Part shown: positions 29,045-39,614 of the stretch, piece after piece | How positions within the stretch are numbered: the stretch's first letter is position 1 | Layout: each line of letters begins with the position of its first letter | Origin: a virus | Direction: 5' to 3' (one strand) | IMG/VR virus record: IMGVR_UViG_3300032722_000004 | Coordinates: 1-64,000 of that record | Length of the DNA stretch: 64,000 bases | Made by a program: the position numbers and the translations under genes | The notes under the pieces: generated by a model | What the model was told of the DNA's origin: nothing | Database searches by the model: none | Seen by the model: only the letters and a program-made list of their open reading frames with translations

Positions 29045-29629
29045 TTATTTTTTAGATCCAATGTTAGCCGGAGCATTACCACCAACCGGATATGTCACAC
29101 CTTCTGCGGCCTGGGTAAATCCAATCTGGCCAGGTTTAACATGATCGTTAGTCCAAGGACTTTCCATGATAGGTCCATAACACGAAGCCAACTTTACTCC
29201 ATTGACTTTTTGTGCTTGGATCTCGCATGGAAAACTCCACATATTGCTCATACCGGTTGTAGGCGTTGTGCCAATAATGAAGCTTCTAAATTGTGCAGGT
29301 GCCACCGCCCAAGTGGGTTGTTGTGGATAACTGGTCTGGGCTGGAATGCCAAACAAACTCCAAATTTTACCTGGACCAGGAGCATCACATGACCCATTCA
29401 TCAGGTTTAGGTTGGCCGCAGCATCACCGTGAAGTATTGGACATGCTGCCATGCCTTCTTTGAATGTTTTGCCATTGACCTTCATGGTTTTACCTGTTGG
29501 CGTAGTTGGACTTGCGGCACATAGAGCATAGTCAATATTTTTACAGACATGCAGTGGCTCAGCTAAAACTGCGCCGGCGCCGACGGCGAATAATACTAAT
29601 GCTGTTGCTACGATATTTTTAAATTTCAT
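29045..29629 (-). CDS. Exported protein of unknown function, 194 residues
   Basis: Start at the ATG at 29629 after AAAGGAAAA. A clear Sec signal peptide (KFKNIVATALVLFAVGAGAV, cleavage LAEP) is followed by a mature domain with about six Cys, likely disulfide-bonded in the periplasm. No family recognised. It lies immediately before nrdB with almost no spacing. Confidence 0.7.
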   Translation of the reverse strand: MKFKNIVATALVLFAVGAGAVLAEPLHVCKNIDYALCAASPTTPTGKTMKVNGKTFKEGMAACPILHGDAAANLNLMNGSCDAPGPGKIWSLFGIPAQTSYPQQPTWAVAPAQFRSFIIGTTPTTGMSNMWSFPCEIQAQKVNGVKLASCYGPIMESPWTNDHVKPGQIGFTQAAEGVTYPVGGNAPANIGSKK

Positions 29630-29683
29630 TTTTTTTCCTTTAGTTCTTTCCATTCTAAATCTTCTATAGGAACCCAACCGTTC

Positions 29684-30551
29684 CTAAAGTTTGTCTTTCA
29701 TCTTTGCGTGATACTTCTTCATTGCTTCGCTATGTTGTTCGCACCACTCTTTTGTCCCACTACGGCCGCTCATTGCTTTGCTTTGATTCTTTTTATGCTC
29801 TTCTGTTTTATTAATACCTTTAGTAGTCTTCTTTACGTACGGAGCAATGCTTTCGCTGTAGGTGTATTTAATCTGCTTTCCTTTACAACTCGGTATCTTG
29901 TGTTGGAATCCAACCACTTCTAAAATATTTTACCATATTCATATACGGTCCTATAACTTTGCTTTCATTAATATAACTCTTATCGTTCACTAATGTATAT
30001 AACTTACAGTACGAGGGTTTATTGTTTTCTACCCAAACATTGTAAATCGTTTCTGCTTGTTTCCAAACAGATTTAGAATAATCTGTTGCTCTTGGATGAT
30101 TCCAGGGCTTAACACCAGAACATGGATTTTTTTCACCCGTCATTCGGGTAGACATTGATTTTAATGTGTCGTCCGAAAAGTTGACTTTATTTTTATAGCC
30201 TGTCATACCCTTGTTCCATGGTCCGTTTAGTTTTGCCGGGTTATTAGGACCGCGCATATATTCGGAATATTGTCTCTTTAACCAGCCATATGACTTGTTG
30301 TTTCTCTGTTGTTCACTATTTGATGATAGCATAAACATAGCGGCCTTTACCAGTCGTATATTGTTAGGATACAGTTTAACTAATAACAGATGACACAAAT
30401 AATGTTCTTCAGGAGTCAATGATACTAAGTTAGATGCGTCATCGGTTCCACCAAGACATTTAGGAACAATATGATGCTTCTCGCTATATCCTTCTAGTAT
30501 TCTACTCTGTCCTCTACTTACTAATGTATTGTATATTTTTTCATAGTTCAT
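29684..30551 (-). pseudogene. HNH homing endonuclease with a frameshift near its 3' end
   Basis: The ATG at 30551 has AGGAGA and a late promoter. The HNH core is EKHHIVPKCLGGTDDASNL followed by EEHYLCHLLLVKLYP. The frame stops at 29883 after IPTQDTEL. One base shifted, it continues KGKQIKYTYSE and ends with a NUMOD3-like tail (NKTEEHKKNQSKAMSGRSG) at 29684. Removing the T in TTGTAAAGG joins them. It lies between nrdA and the exported-protein gene. Confidence 0.75.
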
Positions 30552-30569
30552 GTAAATCTCCTGTAAACT

Positions 30570-30577
30570 TATTTATC
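30570..30577 (-). promoter_or_regulatory. T4-type late promoter (Shine-Dalgarno class)
   Basis: Minus strand GATAAATA, 18 nt before the ATG at 30551. Confidence 0.55.
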
Positions 30578-30607
30578 ATAGTTTACAGAAAACTTATAGT
30601 TTACATG

Positions 30608-31696
30608 CTATAACTTACAACTCTCGCAGGAATCTTCATCTTCAAAAAAGTCTATAGGCATAAGAGGTGCATCGTCGGCTTCTTCTTTAGAACCTTGTTT
30701 ACACACGAGGCTATAATAAAGCGTCTTGAGACCGAACTTATGTGCTAGCATCAAATTTTTAGCAATTAGCGTAGTTGGTATCTTGCGATCAGGGAAATGT
30801 GCTGGATTATAGAACGTATCAGTTGAAATTGATTGATCCATGTATGCAGCAAGAACAGCAGAGGTCTTAAGATACTCGACGCAATCAACCTGATCCCACA
30901 TCAACTGATAATTCTTTCTGACCTTAATATTATGATATTCTGGGACAACTTGCACGAAGGATCCCGCTTTTGATTCCTTAACAGAAATCAAACTCATTGG
31001 TAGTGCAATACCATTAGTTGAATTAATGGCAACAGATGAAGATTCAACCGGAGCAATGGCACCAACTGTGCTGTTTCGCACACCATACTCTTTCATTTCA
31101 AATCGTAGTGATTCCCAATCAAGCTCAGGATTAAAGTCTGCTAGCTCGTTTACACCATTGGCTCTAAGTTCCCAGGGAAAGATTCCTTGACCATAGCGGG
31201 TCTTGTCAGAGTCAATGCACTTTCCACGCTCTTTTGCCAATTCTACATTTGCTTCCATGAGGTAGTAAGTCTGGTGTTCTGCCCAACTCTTTACGTCCTG
31301 TAGTGCATCTGAGTCTCCGTACTTATATCCGCGCTTAGCGTGCCAGTATGCGAGATTAGTTACACCGATACCGATTGGACGAATCTCGTCATTCGATAAC
31401 TTAGACTGAATAGAAAGGAAGTCTTGATAATCCAAAATGTTATTCAGACTTCTTAGTAGAATACGACATGCTCGGCGCATATCTTCTGGGTTACGGAACG
31501 CACCCCAATTAATACTCCCTAAGGTACACAGCGCAATTCGGCCGGCCTCATCATCTAGTCTCTTGAATGACTTTGTAGGTAGTAGGATCTCGCAGTTATG
31601 AACTAATATGTTATTAGCAAAGAAACATTCTGTTTCAGGCACAGATAAGTCATATACATCGGTTGGTTCTACTTTAATTTTTTTAATTTTAATCAT
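30608..31696 (-). CDS. nrdA: Split NrdA, C-terminal part: intein C-fragment plus R1 C-terminal extein
   Basis: 362 residues. Residues 1-34 are an intein C-terminal fragment (MIKIKKIKVEPTDVYDLSV..., ending FFANNILVHN) with the terminal Asn34, followed by Cys35 as first extein residue. The extein CEILLPTKSF continues the R1 barrel and ends with the redox-active tail DSCESCKL. After trans-splicing with the 32662-34317 product, the mature NrdA would be 445 + 328 = 773 residues, close to E. coli (761) and T4 (754). The ATG overlaps the stop of the homing endonuclease gene (ATGA), so translation is coupled to it. Confidence 0.9.
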   Translation of the reverse strand: MIKIKKIKVEPTDVYDLSVPETECFFANNILVHNCEILLPTKSFKRLDDEAGRIALCTLGSINWGAFRNPEDMRRACRILLRSLNNILDYQDFLSIQSKLSNDEIRPIGIGVTNLAYWHAKRGYKYGDSDALQDVKSWAEHQTYYLMEANVELAKERGKCIDSDKTRYGQGIFPWELRANGVNELADFNPELDWESLRFEMKEYGVRNSTVGAIAPVESSSVAINSTNGIALPMSLISVKESKAGSFVQVVPEYHNIKVRKNYQLMWDQVDCVEYLKTSAVLAAYMDQSISTDTFYNPAHFPDRKIPTTLIAKNLMLAHKFGLKTLYYSLVCKQGSKEEADDAPLMPIDFFEDEDSCESCKL

Positions 31697-32628
31697 ATTT
31701 TTATTCTTCCTAATACATAATTTGGATTATGTTTACAAAATTCTTCTTCGTCTGTGACTCTTACATTTTGTACGCCGTTGTTGTACCATCGATGTTTTTT
31801 TGAGTGTTCTGCTGCAACCCGTCGTTGCTCTGCGCTTCTATGATATGGATTATATTTGATGTTTAGATTCAAGTTCTTATTCGTTTCGTTTATTAGATTT
31901 TCTAAAGATCCAAACTTTTTGCCTATCCACGCCAATGAAATTTTCTTAAACTCTACAAATTCTTTTTTCATATTATCCTGCAATAAGTGTAACTTCAAGT
32001 AACCCTCTTGACAAGATTCAGACACACATTTCCACATTCTTTCTCTTCGATCCTGAGTTAATTCCTTAAAGTTAGTATTTTTAGAACCAGACATATCTCT
32101 TGCAGACTTTCCAGGAACGCCTTTACTATGATGAACCCATTCCCCTGATAAAACTTTAGGGTGATCTACGGAGACTGATCCTATTTTTTCTCTAGTCACA
32201 GCATCGACAACAGGCATCTTTCCTTTTCTTGCCTTACTAATACATTCATTGCCTAGTAGTCTTAAGTGTTCCATTTCTTTAAGAAACTTTTCATCAACAT
32301 CTGACAAATTAATTTGTCGTTTGTGGTTGCCTGTCGCTTTTACAAAAAAGAATTGCAGGGCAGAACCAGCAGAGTATTCATAACGAGTTCCTTTATAAAT
32401 CTCATACAAGTAGTAATGAGCCATTAAGTGTTCGGAAAAAGTCAATAGAATTAAATTCTCCGCGCTATCTGGATTACCGTCTAGATGCCCGTTTGGTCCT
32501 GTTCTCTTTCTGTTCTTGTACAAGAAATCAGGAACGATATGGTGTCGTTCATAATATGTTCCTTGATTTCTCATTCTGTTTTCTTTTCTTGCGTTGTCAA
32601 TTATAGTCTTATAAAGTTCTTTATACAT
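31693..32628 (-). CDS. Free-standing HNH homing endonuclease inside the fractured nrdA
   Basis: 311 residues. HNH core RHHIVPDFLYKNRKRTG...GNPDSAENLILLTFSEHLMAH, then a Lys-rich DNA-binding part and a C-terminal segment EHSKKHRWYNNGVQNVRV, a motif frequent in phage homing enzymes. It has its own late promoter (CATAAATA at 32646) and GGAG site in the 33-bp gap after the N-half gene. Position between the two intein halves matches the described fractured-gene arrangement, where the endonuclease is coded separately. Confidence 0.88.
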   Translation of the reverse strand: MYKELYKTIIDNARKENRMRNQGTYYERHHIVPDFLYKNRKRTGPNGHLDGNPDSAENLILLTFSEHLMAHYYLYEIYKGTRYEYSAGSALQFFFVKATGNHKRQINLSDVDEKFLKEMEHLRLLGNECISKARKGKMPVVDAVTREKIGSVSVDHPKVLSGEWVHHSKGVPGKSARDMSGSKNTNFKELTQDRRERMWKCVSESCQEGYLKLHLLQDNMKKEFVEFKKISLAWIGKKFGSLENLINETNKNLNLNIKYNPYHRSAEQRRVAAEHSKKHRWYNNGVQNVRVTDEEEFCKHNPNYVLGRIKI

Positions 32629-32645
32629 ATGAATTTCTCCATATG

Positions 32646-32653
32646 TATTTATG
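32646..32653 (-). promoter_or_regulatory. T4-type late promoter (Shine-Dalgarno class)
   Basis: Minus strand CATAAATA, 17 nt before the ATG at 32628, with GGAGAAA between. It would express the endonuclease and NrdA C-half late. Confidence 0.55.
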
Positions 32654-32661
32654 TTCGGGAA

Positions 32662-34317
32662 TCAAATTTCAACACATAACTCGTCAGTTTCAACTAATTC
32701 ATCGGCTCTTACATAACCTCTATTCTTAGTAAAAACACGATGGTCTCCTGTGCATCTCAATACATTACCGTTTTCATCTTCAATTTCATACAGTTCGGTG
32801 ACTGTTTTAGTTTTAATTGCCGCAGAAATATTTTCCCAGGAAACTTCACCATTCTTAAAACTTTTAATCTTTGAAGTAGTTAAATTACCTAATTCAAATC
32901 TTTCCACAGCACTAGAAACAGACATTTGTTCTGTGTTGCCGTTTTCGTGCAAGAAAGTTACTTGTGTTTCACCGGTTACACAGCAAAGGTTAGATTGATA
33001 TATAGTATGGTACTCAGGATCGAACGGGCCTTGCTTCATAACATTGTCGATAAAGACCAAATAGATGCGGCCAGTGTCTGTGCGTTCCTTTAGTATGCCT
33101 CCCTTAAACACTTCTTCAGCACTCATTGTCTTCTTACGAAGGTCTTTACGTTTCTCGTACTTTACATAAAGTTCTTCAAACTTTGCTGTGTTCTTATAGA
33201 ACGCTTCATATAAATCTGGAACTTCATTTGGATCAAAGAAGGTGATGTTTTCCTTATTCTTGAATCGGCGCCAGAAGAATGCACTGAGAACAACGCCATA
33301 ATCCATATGACGAACACGGGTTTCTTCGGTTCCCTGATTATTCTTTAATACAATTAGGTCATCGAATTGGTGATGCCAGATAGGATAAAAGACAGTGGCG
33401 GATGCGTTTCTGATTCCTCCCTGAGAACACGAACGGAGGTCTCCGAACCATTTCTTTAGAAAAGGAATCATACCGGTATGCATGATTTCTCCGCCGCGAA
33501 TTGGCGAACCTAATGAACGCAATCTTCCTATCTCTAGTCCAATACCAGCACGCTTGCTCGCATACTTTGCCATCATCTCTCCGGAAGCAAAGATGCTATC
33601 TAGATCATCGTCGCTACGAATAAGAACGCAGCTACTAAATTGTTTAGTAGGAGTGCCAAGGCCAGCAAGCACAGGAGTAGCAAGAGTAAAAAGCCCATCA
33701 CTCGCAGCATTATAATATTCCTTAATATATCGCATTCTGGCTGTATTAGGTTCTTCGCTGTGAAAAACCGTCGCGGCGGCGATCATGTATCTAACTTGTG
33801 GAGTTTCGTAGATTTCTTTAGTTGCTCTGTTGCGAACTAGATACTTTTCTACTAATTGTTCAATCGCCGCATATGAATATTGCTCATCCTTTTCATGGTC
33901 AAGCATTTCATTCATTTTATTCCAATCGTCTTCCGTATACCAATCAAGCAGTTCAGATGTATACAGCCCTACTTCTACGTTCTTCTTTACTATCTCATAA
34001 AGATGCGGCGGCTGAAATTGTCCATATACGTCTTTGCGCAACATAGACAGTCTTTGCTTACCTGCCACAAATTGGTAATTGGTATGACCAACGTCCGGAT
34101 TAGATTCAATATCAATTAGGTCTACTATTGCGCGCAGGGTTAGCTCGTCAATTTCTCTAGTAGTAATGCCATCAAAAAAATGAGGAGAAGCTTTGATTTC
34201 AATCATCGATTGGCTAATGTCAGCGATGCCGCTACAAATTTTAGCGATTTGCGACTGCCACTTTTCTAGTTGTAGGGGTTCGATTATTCCTGATCTTTTT
34301 GTTACATTAATTGTCAT
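32662..34317 (-). CDS. nrdA: Split NrdA, N-terminal part: R1 N-terminal extein plus intein N-fragment
   Basis: 551 residues. Residues 1-445 are class Ia R1: an ATP-cone-like N-terminus (TKRSGIIEPLQLEKWQSQI), FTLATPVLAGLGT, SSCVLI (active-site Cys), RAGIGLEIGRLRSLGSPIRG, and end YQSNLC. Residue 446 onward is an intein N-fragment of 106 residues: Cys1 in CVTGETQV, block B motif VLRCTGDHRVFT and end GYVRADELVETDELCVEI. The junction QSNLC/CEILLPT lies at the redox cysteine equivalent to E. coli Cys462. Its ATG overlaps the upstream gene by 4 bp. Confidence 0.92.
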   Translation of the reverse strand: MTINVTKRSGIIEPLQLEKWQSQIAKICSGIADISQSMIEIKASPHFFDGITTREIDELTLRAIVDLIDIESNPDVGHTNYQFVAGKQRLSMLRKDVYGQFQPPHLYEIVKKNVEVGLYTSELLDWYTEDDWNKMNEMLDHEKDEQYSYAAIEQLVEKYLVRNRATKEIYETPQVRYMIAAATVFHSEEPNTARMRYIKEYYNAASDGLFTLATPVLAGLGTPTKQFSSCVLIRSDDDLDSIFASGEMMAKYASKRAGIGLEIGRLRSLGSPIRGGEIMHTGMIPFLKKWFGDLRSCSQGGIRNASATVFYPIWHHQFDDLIVLKNNQGTEETRVRHMDYGVVLSAFFWRRFKNKENITFFDPNEVPDLYEAFYKNTAKFEELYVKYEKRKDLRKKTMSAEEVFKGGILKERTDTGRIYLVFIDNVMKQGPFDPEYHTIYQSNLCCVTGETQVTFLHENGNTEQMSVSSAVERFELGNLTTSKIKSFKNGEVSWENISAAIKTKTVTELYEIEDENGNVLRCTGDHRVFTKNRGYVRADELVETDELCVEI

Positions 34318-34757
34318 TGCTTGCCTATCTTCTGTGTCAATGGATCTATGTTGATATGTTTCTTTATGTCGAACGACGCAAGATCAGTATTTAACACTGT
34401 ATCTATACCACCATTCATAACATATTTTGCGTTATCAACCAGAACTAATATGACATCTTTGTCATTATCACTTATTCCTTCAACAAAGTCAATGTCTTGT
34501 ACGCCCAATAACACAAGAGTATAAATCATGCCCAATGCACGACCATATAGACAGTAAGTATTCACGTTGAGTAGTTCCCATGGATTAGGCCAGTCTTCTA
34601 TGTCATCTGGATGAAGATAATGGGCACTAATAGGTGCCCATTGCCAAAACTTATCAACCTCGACGCAGATTGTTTGCAAATCTTTGTCCTTAAGGATTTC
34701 TCTAAGTTCATGCCACGCCTTGAGGCGTAAATAGTAATCCTGTAAAAATATGTTCAT
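34314..34757 (-). CDS. Hypothetical protein, 147 residues, duplicated
   Basis: Begins MNIFLQDYYLRLKAWHELRE, with conserved Trp-rich YLHPDDIEDWPNPWELLN near residue 47. The N-terminal 80 residues are about half identical to the upstream neighbour at 34758-35027. No known function. Overlaps the nrdA start by 4 bp, so it may be cotranslated with it. Confidence 0.65.
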   Translation of the reverse strand: MNIFLQDYYLRLKAWHELREILKDKDLQTICVEVDKFWQWAPISAHYLHPDDIEDWPNPWELLNVNTYCLYGRALGMIYTLVLLGVQDIDFVEGISDNDKDVILVLVDNAKYVMNGGIDTVLNTDLASFDIKKHINIDPLTQKIGKQ

Positions 34758-35027
34758 TTATTGTATTATACACCGAAACGAGAACGCAAATTGCATACCC
34801 AAACCCCTGGCAATTTGGCAATAATTGTTATCATTCAGTAATTCCCACGGACCGGGCCAATTATCAATATCATCTGGATGAAGATAATAATTAACCAAAG
34901 GTGCGTACTGCCACCATTTGTCTATTTCTAAACACTTAGTGGCAATATCTTTGTTTTCGAGGGATTGCCTGAGTTCGTACCAACTCTTTAGTCTTGTTTC
35001 GTATTCTAATTGAAAAACATTAATCAC
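34758..35027 (-). CDS. Truncated paralogue of downstream gene, 89 residues
   Basis: Frame from GTG (begins INVFQLEYETRLKSWYELRQ). It keeps the shared YLHPDDIDNWPGPWELLND block, then diverges into AFSFRCIIQ and stops exactly before the ATG of the full-length paralogue. It looks like a tandem duplication whose first copy lost its 3' half. Confidence 0.6.
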   Translation of the reverse strand: MINVFQLEYETRLKSWYELRQSLENKDIATKCLEIDKWWQYAPLVNYYLHPDDIDNWPGPWELLNDNNYCQIARGLGMQFAFSFRCIIQ

Positions 35028-35073
35028 ATTGTACTTATCATTTTTAATAAATGTTTAATAAAATACAATGTGA
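35025..35073. repeat. Inverted repeat between fibre and duplicated gene
   Basis: CACATTGTA and TACAATGTG form a perfect 9-bp inverted repeat about 30 bp apart, flanking an AT-rich stretch and touching the GTG start. Possible operator or hairpin. Confidence 0.4.
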
Positions 35074-35078
35074 CCTTT

Positions 35079-38000
35079 TTAGAATCTACCAACAGCAACT
35101 TCAATAATACCTTCAGTACCTGTAAAGTTTTCTAATGACTTACCGATAATAGTACCTGCACGTGCTTCATTATTAGCAACTGCACGACCATTTGTACCTG
35201 CAACCATTAAGTCACCCTTACTTACCGGACCCATTACTAAACATGGTACACGACCTTGTAGCGCAATGTTAACAACATGTTCACCTTGACATTCGCTATT
35301 CATAGTGTAAGCCGGGGCAGTTGTTACTACACCTGCTACACGTGTACTATCAAATGTATTAGCTAATGTCACTTCATATTCACCACCAAATACTAATACT
35401 GTACCCGGAGCATATTCTGCATCACTAACATATTTTTCTGCCAAGTCAGAATAAGTTGCGGCTAATTTTGAACCTGCACTTAATGACCAGTTACCAGTGA
35501 TAGTACCTGATGTAGTGTTTGCACCTGTACTTAATGTAGTTAATGCACCAAGTGTATTAATATTGTTCTGAGTGTTACCCATCACAGTTGTTGCTTGTGA
35601 AACTGCGCCGGTTACGTTTGCACCAGTAATTGCAGTTAAACCACTACCAGTACCGTTTGTTAATAGATAACTTGCTGCCGCAGTACCACCTAAATATGCA
35701 GAATTATTTGCGTTAGCAACAGTACCTGATACGTTAGCACCTGCTACCGCGTTTGCTGTTGTTGCGTATGTAGCAAGACCAACTTCACCACTTACGTTAG
35801 CACCTGCTACTGAGTTAGCAGTCGTTGCATACGCTACTGCACCGGTTACGTTTGCACCTGCTACTGAGTTAGCTGTACCTGCATATTGCGAGTTCAAGTT
35901 AGCAACTTGTGTTGTGCTTGATACAGCGAACGGTGCAGTACCTGTTGCTATGTTTGAGATTAATTGCGGAGCAGTTACGTTTGCAGTTGCAAGTACTTGT
36001 GCGGTACCTAAGTTACCAACGTTCGCGTAGCCGGTTGCGTTTAATGTGCCAGAAACATTGACACCTGTCCCGGTTACTACAACAACATTCGCATTACCTG
36101 CACTACTAAAGTTTATGTTACCATCAGCTGATGGAATGTTTATGTTTGAGTTACCATTAGCATGAGAACCAGTAAAGTAATTAGCGCTTACTAAATTACC
36201 ACCAGATATATTACCAGAATTGATATTACCGTTTACAATCAGTGAGGTCAACGAACCAACTGATGTGATGTTTGGTTGTGCATTCGTCGTTACTGTGCCT
36301 GCGGTAGTTGCAGATGTTGCGGCGCCACTCAGTGTGCCTACGAATCCGGTTGCTGTAATGTATCCATTAGCCAAATTAGCATAGAAATTGGCATTTGATG
36401 CATGTGTATAGTTACCATTTGCGATTGATGATATGAATGGAATATAATAAGTACCAGTTGATGCTGAATTGCTAAGAACTGCGGCCGCATTGGTCGCGCT
36501 ACCTACTGTACCAGTTACATTTGCACCTTGAATACTAGACAGTGCATTACCGTTACCGCTGAAATAATTGGCACTTACTAAATTACCACCAGATATATTA
36601 CCAGAATTGATGTTACCAGTTACAATCAGCGAGGTCAACGAACCAACTGAAGTAATGTTTGGTTGTGCGTTAGTAGTTAACGTACCTGTAACAGACGTGA
36701 ACACTGCATTGTTTGCACCAATATTACCGGTATTAGCATTTCCAGTAACAGTAAGTGCTCCAGTTGTTTTGTTAAAGGTGAGACCGCTGTTTGCAGCAAA
36801 GCTACCCGAATCGTTAAACAATACTTGTGTATTAGAGCCCGGAGCAAGGGTTAAGCTAGTTACAGTTTGCCATGCTGCGCCGCCGGCGCCGTTAGAGACA
36901 AGTAGCTGATTAGCTGATCCACCGGATAATGTTAGATTGCTTGCTGGTCCTAAGTTTACGGGACCAGCAACAGTTAACCCTGTAAGAGTACCTAATGAGG
37001 TAATATTTCCTTGAGCAGCAGTAGTGACATTACCGGTAATGTTTCCTGCAGATACGTTTCCTACTGTTAATGTTCCGGTAATGTTTGCTCCAGTACTGGT
37101 AATTACCATTACATTGGAAACACCAGCAACACTCATCGTAATGTTGCTATTGGCACCTACAGCAATATTACTATTACCGTTAACAATAGAAGTTCCCCCT
37201 GAAACGGTAATGTTACTTAACAGTCCGCCGTCTCCTTGGAAGTAATTAGCTTTTGCTAAGTTTCCTAAGTTTGCATTAGCTGAAGTTAAATTACCGGCAA
37301 CCGTTGCATAACCTGCGATGTTTGCACCAGTTGAGGTCACTGTTAATTGAGATGTAGCATTACCTGCAACATAAATGTTGACGTTGCTGTTGGCAGTGAT
37401 AGTAACGTTAGAATTACCAGATGCGAGAGGACCAATCAAGTTTGCAGCTTGAACATTACCAGCGGCGTTAATTGTTCCATTTCCAAATTGAGTATTGGCC
37501 GATGCGTTTCCTACTGTTAAGTTAGCTAAAGTACCAACTGAAGTGATATTTGGTTGTGCATTCGTCGTTACTGTACCCGCAGTAGTTGCAGTAGTTGCAG
37601 TCGATGCGCTCGAAACCGTACCAGTAACATTAGCGCCAGCAATAGCTGACAGACCACTACCATTACCGGTAAATACACCAGTGTTTGCAGTGATGTTAGG
37701 CGCAGTTATTGTACCGTTAACATTTAGCCCTGTTAAAGTGCCAACCGATGTAATATTTGGTTGTGCATTTGTTGTTACTGTGCCTGCTGTAGTGGCCGCA
37801 CCACTTAATGTACCTACGAAAGTAGTAGCAGAAAGTGCACCATTTGCAAAATTAGCACTAAATGCACTATTAGATGCGTGCGCATAATTGCCGTTAGCAG
37901 TAGATGATATGAATGCTGGGTAATAAGTACCAGTTGTTTGTACGTTGTTTAATACTGCGGACGCATTAGTTGCAGACGTAGCCGAAGAAACTGTACCTGA

Positions 38001-39614
38001 AACATTCGCCCCTGCTACTGCGTTAGCAGTGGTAGCATATGCGACTGCACCAGACACATTAGCTCCTGCTACTGAGTTAGCAGTGGTAGCATATGCGACT
38101 GCACCTGTGACATTGGCTCCAGGAATTCCAGTCAATCCATTAGCGTTACCCGTGAACACTCCTGTATTAGCAGTGAAGTTGGGAGCCGTAACAGTTCCAT
38201 TAACACTTAAGCTAGAGAGAGTACCAACTGATGTGATGTTTGGTTGTGCATTAGTTGTCACTGTACCTGCTGTAGTTGCAGATGTAGCAGAGCCACTAAG
38301 TGTGCCTACAAAACCAGTTGCTGTGATATAGCCATTGGATAGATTTGCGCTGAAATTAGCATTTGATGCGTGTGTATAGTTACCATTTGCGATTGATGAT
38401 ATGAATGGAATATAATAAGTACCAGTTGAGGCTGAGTTACTAAGAACTGCGGCTGCATTGGTTGCGCTACCTACTGTACCTGAAACGTTGGCTCCGGCTA
38501 CCGAGTTAGCAGTTGTAGCATATGCGACTGCACCGGTTACATTGGCGCCGGCAATAGATGATAGACCGCTACCATTACCTGTAAACACCCCTGTATTAGC
38601 AGTGAAGTTGGGAGCCGTAACAGTTCCATTAACACTTAAGCTAGAGAGAGTACCAACTGATGTGATGTTCGGTTGTGCAGCAGTAGTTAATGTTCCGGTT
38701 AAATAATTAGCGAAAACACTATTGGCGCCGTCGAGATTACCGGCAGTAATATTTCCAGTAACACCTAAGGTACCAGATATATTAGCTCCGGTCGACGTAA
38801 CCGTAAATGTTGTGTTGCCATTTACCGCTGTAACTACGTTTCCACCTGAAGTAGCGATATTGGTATAGCTAGCACCATTAACAATTTTAGGTCCGGGTGC
38901 AGTAATTACACCAGTAAGATAGTATCCATTTCCGCTAAAGAAATTTGCAGTTACGGTATTACCTAAATTAGCATTAGCTGCATTAACATTTCCAGAAAAA
39001 TTACCAGTAGCTGCGCCCACTGTACCTGAGTTTGCATAAACATTGCCAGCAGAAACATTAGAAATTACTGATAGGTTCGCTGTAAAGTAACCATTTCCCG
39101 CATTAACATTTGATACATTCGCATTGCCTGAATTAGCATAGATGTTACCAGTAGAAAATAGATTTCCTGCAGACACATTACCAGTAGCAGAAAATGAAGT
39201 AGATGTGAAGGAATTGTTAGCTACAATGTCGTTTGCCGTGATAGTTTGTGCAGCAGTAATATTATTAATGTTAGCAACATCATATGGTAAATCTACTAGA
39301 AGAATGTCTGTAGATTTAGTTACTGTTGCAAGGCCTCCTGATTTACCGGAGTTATTTGACCCGTTGATACCGACGGCTAATGTAGTGCTGGTTACCTGAA
39401 CACAGGCAATATTAGCTGATACTACCACATTTCCTGTAGGAGAGTTGACAGTAATTCCAGCGCCCTGAGATTTATTTACAGATAAAACTGATTGAGATTG
39501 TAGCGTGTCAAACAGTTGACTAAAGTTATTCTGGGTTTTTTGAAATGCAATACGAATTGCATCCGCATTTGGATCGTCTGGAAAAGTACCAAAATCTATG
39601 TTCTGTTGACTCAT
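35079..39614 (-). CDS. Long tail fibre / appendage protein with repeat body
   Basis: 1511 residues from the ATG at 39614 ([20 protein letters not shown]), with AAAGGT upstream. The body is built of Asn/Thr/Gly/Ser-rich beta-type repeats such as [20 protein letters not shown] and [12 protein letters not shown], several nearly identical at DNA level. The C-terminal 120 residues ([20 protein letters not shown]...[10 protein letters not shown]) match the end of the fibre at 61792-63891, a shared tip or chaperone-like domain. It probably mediates host attachment. Confidence 0.8.
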   Translation of the reverse strand: MSQQNIDFGTFPDDPNADAIRIAFQKTQNNFSQLFDTLQSQSVLSVNKSQGAGITVNSPTGNVVVSANIACVQVTSTTLAVGINGSNNSGKSGGLATVTKSTDILLVDLPYDVANINNITAAQTITANDIVANNSFTSTSFSATGNVSAGNLFSTGNIYANSGNANVSNVNAGNGYFTANLSVISNVSAGNVYANSGTVGAATGNFSGNVNAANANLGNTVTANFFSGNGYYLTGVITAPGPKIVNGASYTNIATSGGNVVTAVNGNTTFTVTSTGANISGTLGVTGNITAGNLDGANSVFANYLTGTLTTAAQPNITSVGTLSSLSVNGTVTAPNFTANTGVFTGNGSGLSSIAGANVTGAVAYATTANSVAGANVSGTVGSATNAAAVLSNSASTGTYYIPFISSIANGNYTHASNANFSANLSNGYITATGFVGTLSGSATSATTAGTVTTNAQPNITSVGTLSSLSVNGTVTAPNFTANTGVFTGNANGLTGIPGANVTGAVAYATTANSVAGANVSGAVAYATTANAVAGANVSGTVSSATSATNASAVLNNVQTTGTYYPAFISSTANGNYAHASNSAFSANFANGALSATTFVGTLSGAATTAGTVTTNAQPNITSVGTLTGLNVNGTITAPNITANTGVFTGNGSGLSAIAGANVTGTVSSASTATTATTAGTVTTNAQPNITSVGTLANLTVGNASANTQFGNGTINAAGNVQAANLIGPLASGNSNVTITANSNVNIYVAGNATSQLTVTSTGANIAGYATVAGNLTSANANLGNLAKANYFQGDGGLLSNITVSGGTSIVNGNSNIAVGANSNITMSVAGVSNVMVITSTGANITGTLTVGNVSAGNITGNVTTAAQGNITSLGTLTGLTVAGPVNLGPASNLTLSGGSANQLLVSNGAGGAAWQTVTSLTLAPGSNTQVLFNDSGSFAANSGLTFNKTTGALTVTGNANTGNIGANNAVFTSVTGTLTTNAQPNITSVGSLTSLIVTGNINSGNISGGNLVSANYFSGNGNALSSIQGANVTGTVGSATNAAAVLSNSASTGTYYIPFISSIANGNYTHASNANFYANLANGYITATGFVGTLSGAATSATTAGTVTTNAQPNITSVGSLTSLIVNGNINSGNISGGNLVSANYFTGSHANGNSNINIPSADGNINFSSAGNANVVVVTGTGVNVSGTLNATGYANVGNLGTAQVLATANVTAPQLISNIATGTAPFAVSSTTQVANLNSQYAGTANSVAGANVTGAVAYATTANSVAGANVSGEVGLATYATTANAVAGANVSGTVANANNSAYLGGTAAASYLLTNGTGSGLTAITGANVTGAVSQATTVMGNTQNNINTLGALTTLSTGANTTSGTITGNWSLSAGSKLAATYSDLAEKYVSDAEYAPGTVLVFGGEYEVTLANTFDSTRVAGVVTTAPAYTMNSECQGEHVVNIALQGRVPCLVMGPVSKGDLMVAGTNGRAVANNEARAGTIIGKSLENFTGTEGIIEVAVGRF
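36250..38700. repeat. Internal long imperfect repeats in fibre gene
   Basis: Blocks of 150-200 bp around 36260-36490, 37540-37940 and 38220-38470 are nearly the same sequence, and the block recurs in the second fibre gene around 62400-62650. These repeats are likely substrates for recombination and fibre length variation. Confidence 0.75.

Noticed and set aside
30608-34317. Group I intron splitting nrdA
   Set aside because: Both gene halves carry in-frame intein motifs (Cys1, TxxH block, terminal His-Asn and Cys+1), so splicing is at the protein level; no intron core is needed.
36568-38706. Several plus-strand open frames rich in Val, Ala, Pro and Leu
   Set aside because: They are the reverse-strand shadow of the repetitive fibre gene; no ribosome-binding sites and the composition mirrors its Asn/Thr/Gly codons.
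35079-39614. CRISPR-like or satellite array suggested by regular repeats in the fibre gene
   Set aside because: The repeats are in frame, degenerate and of protein-coding type; no constant-length repeat and spacer pattern exists.
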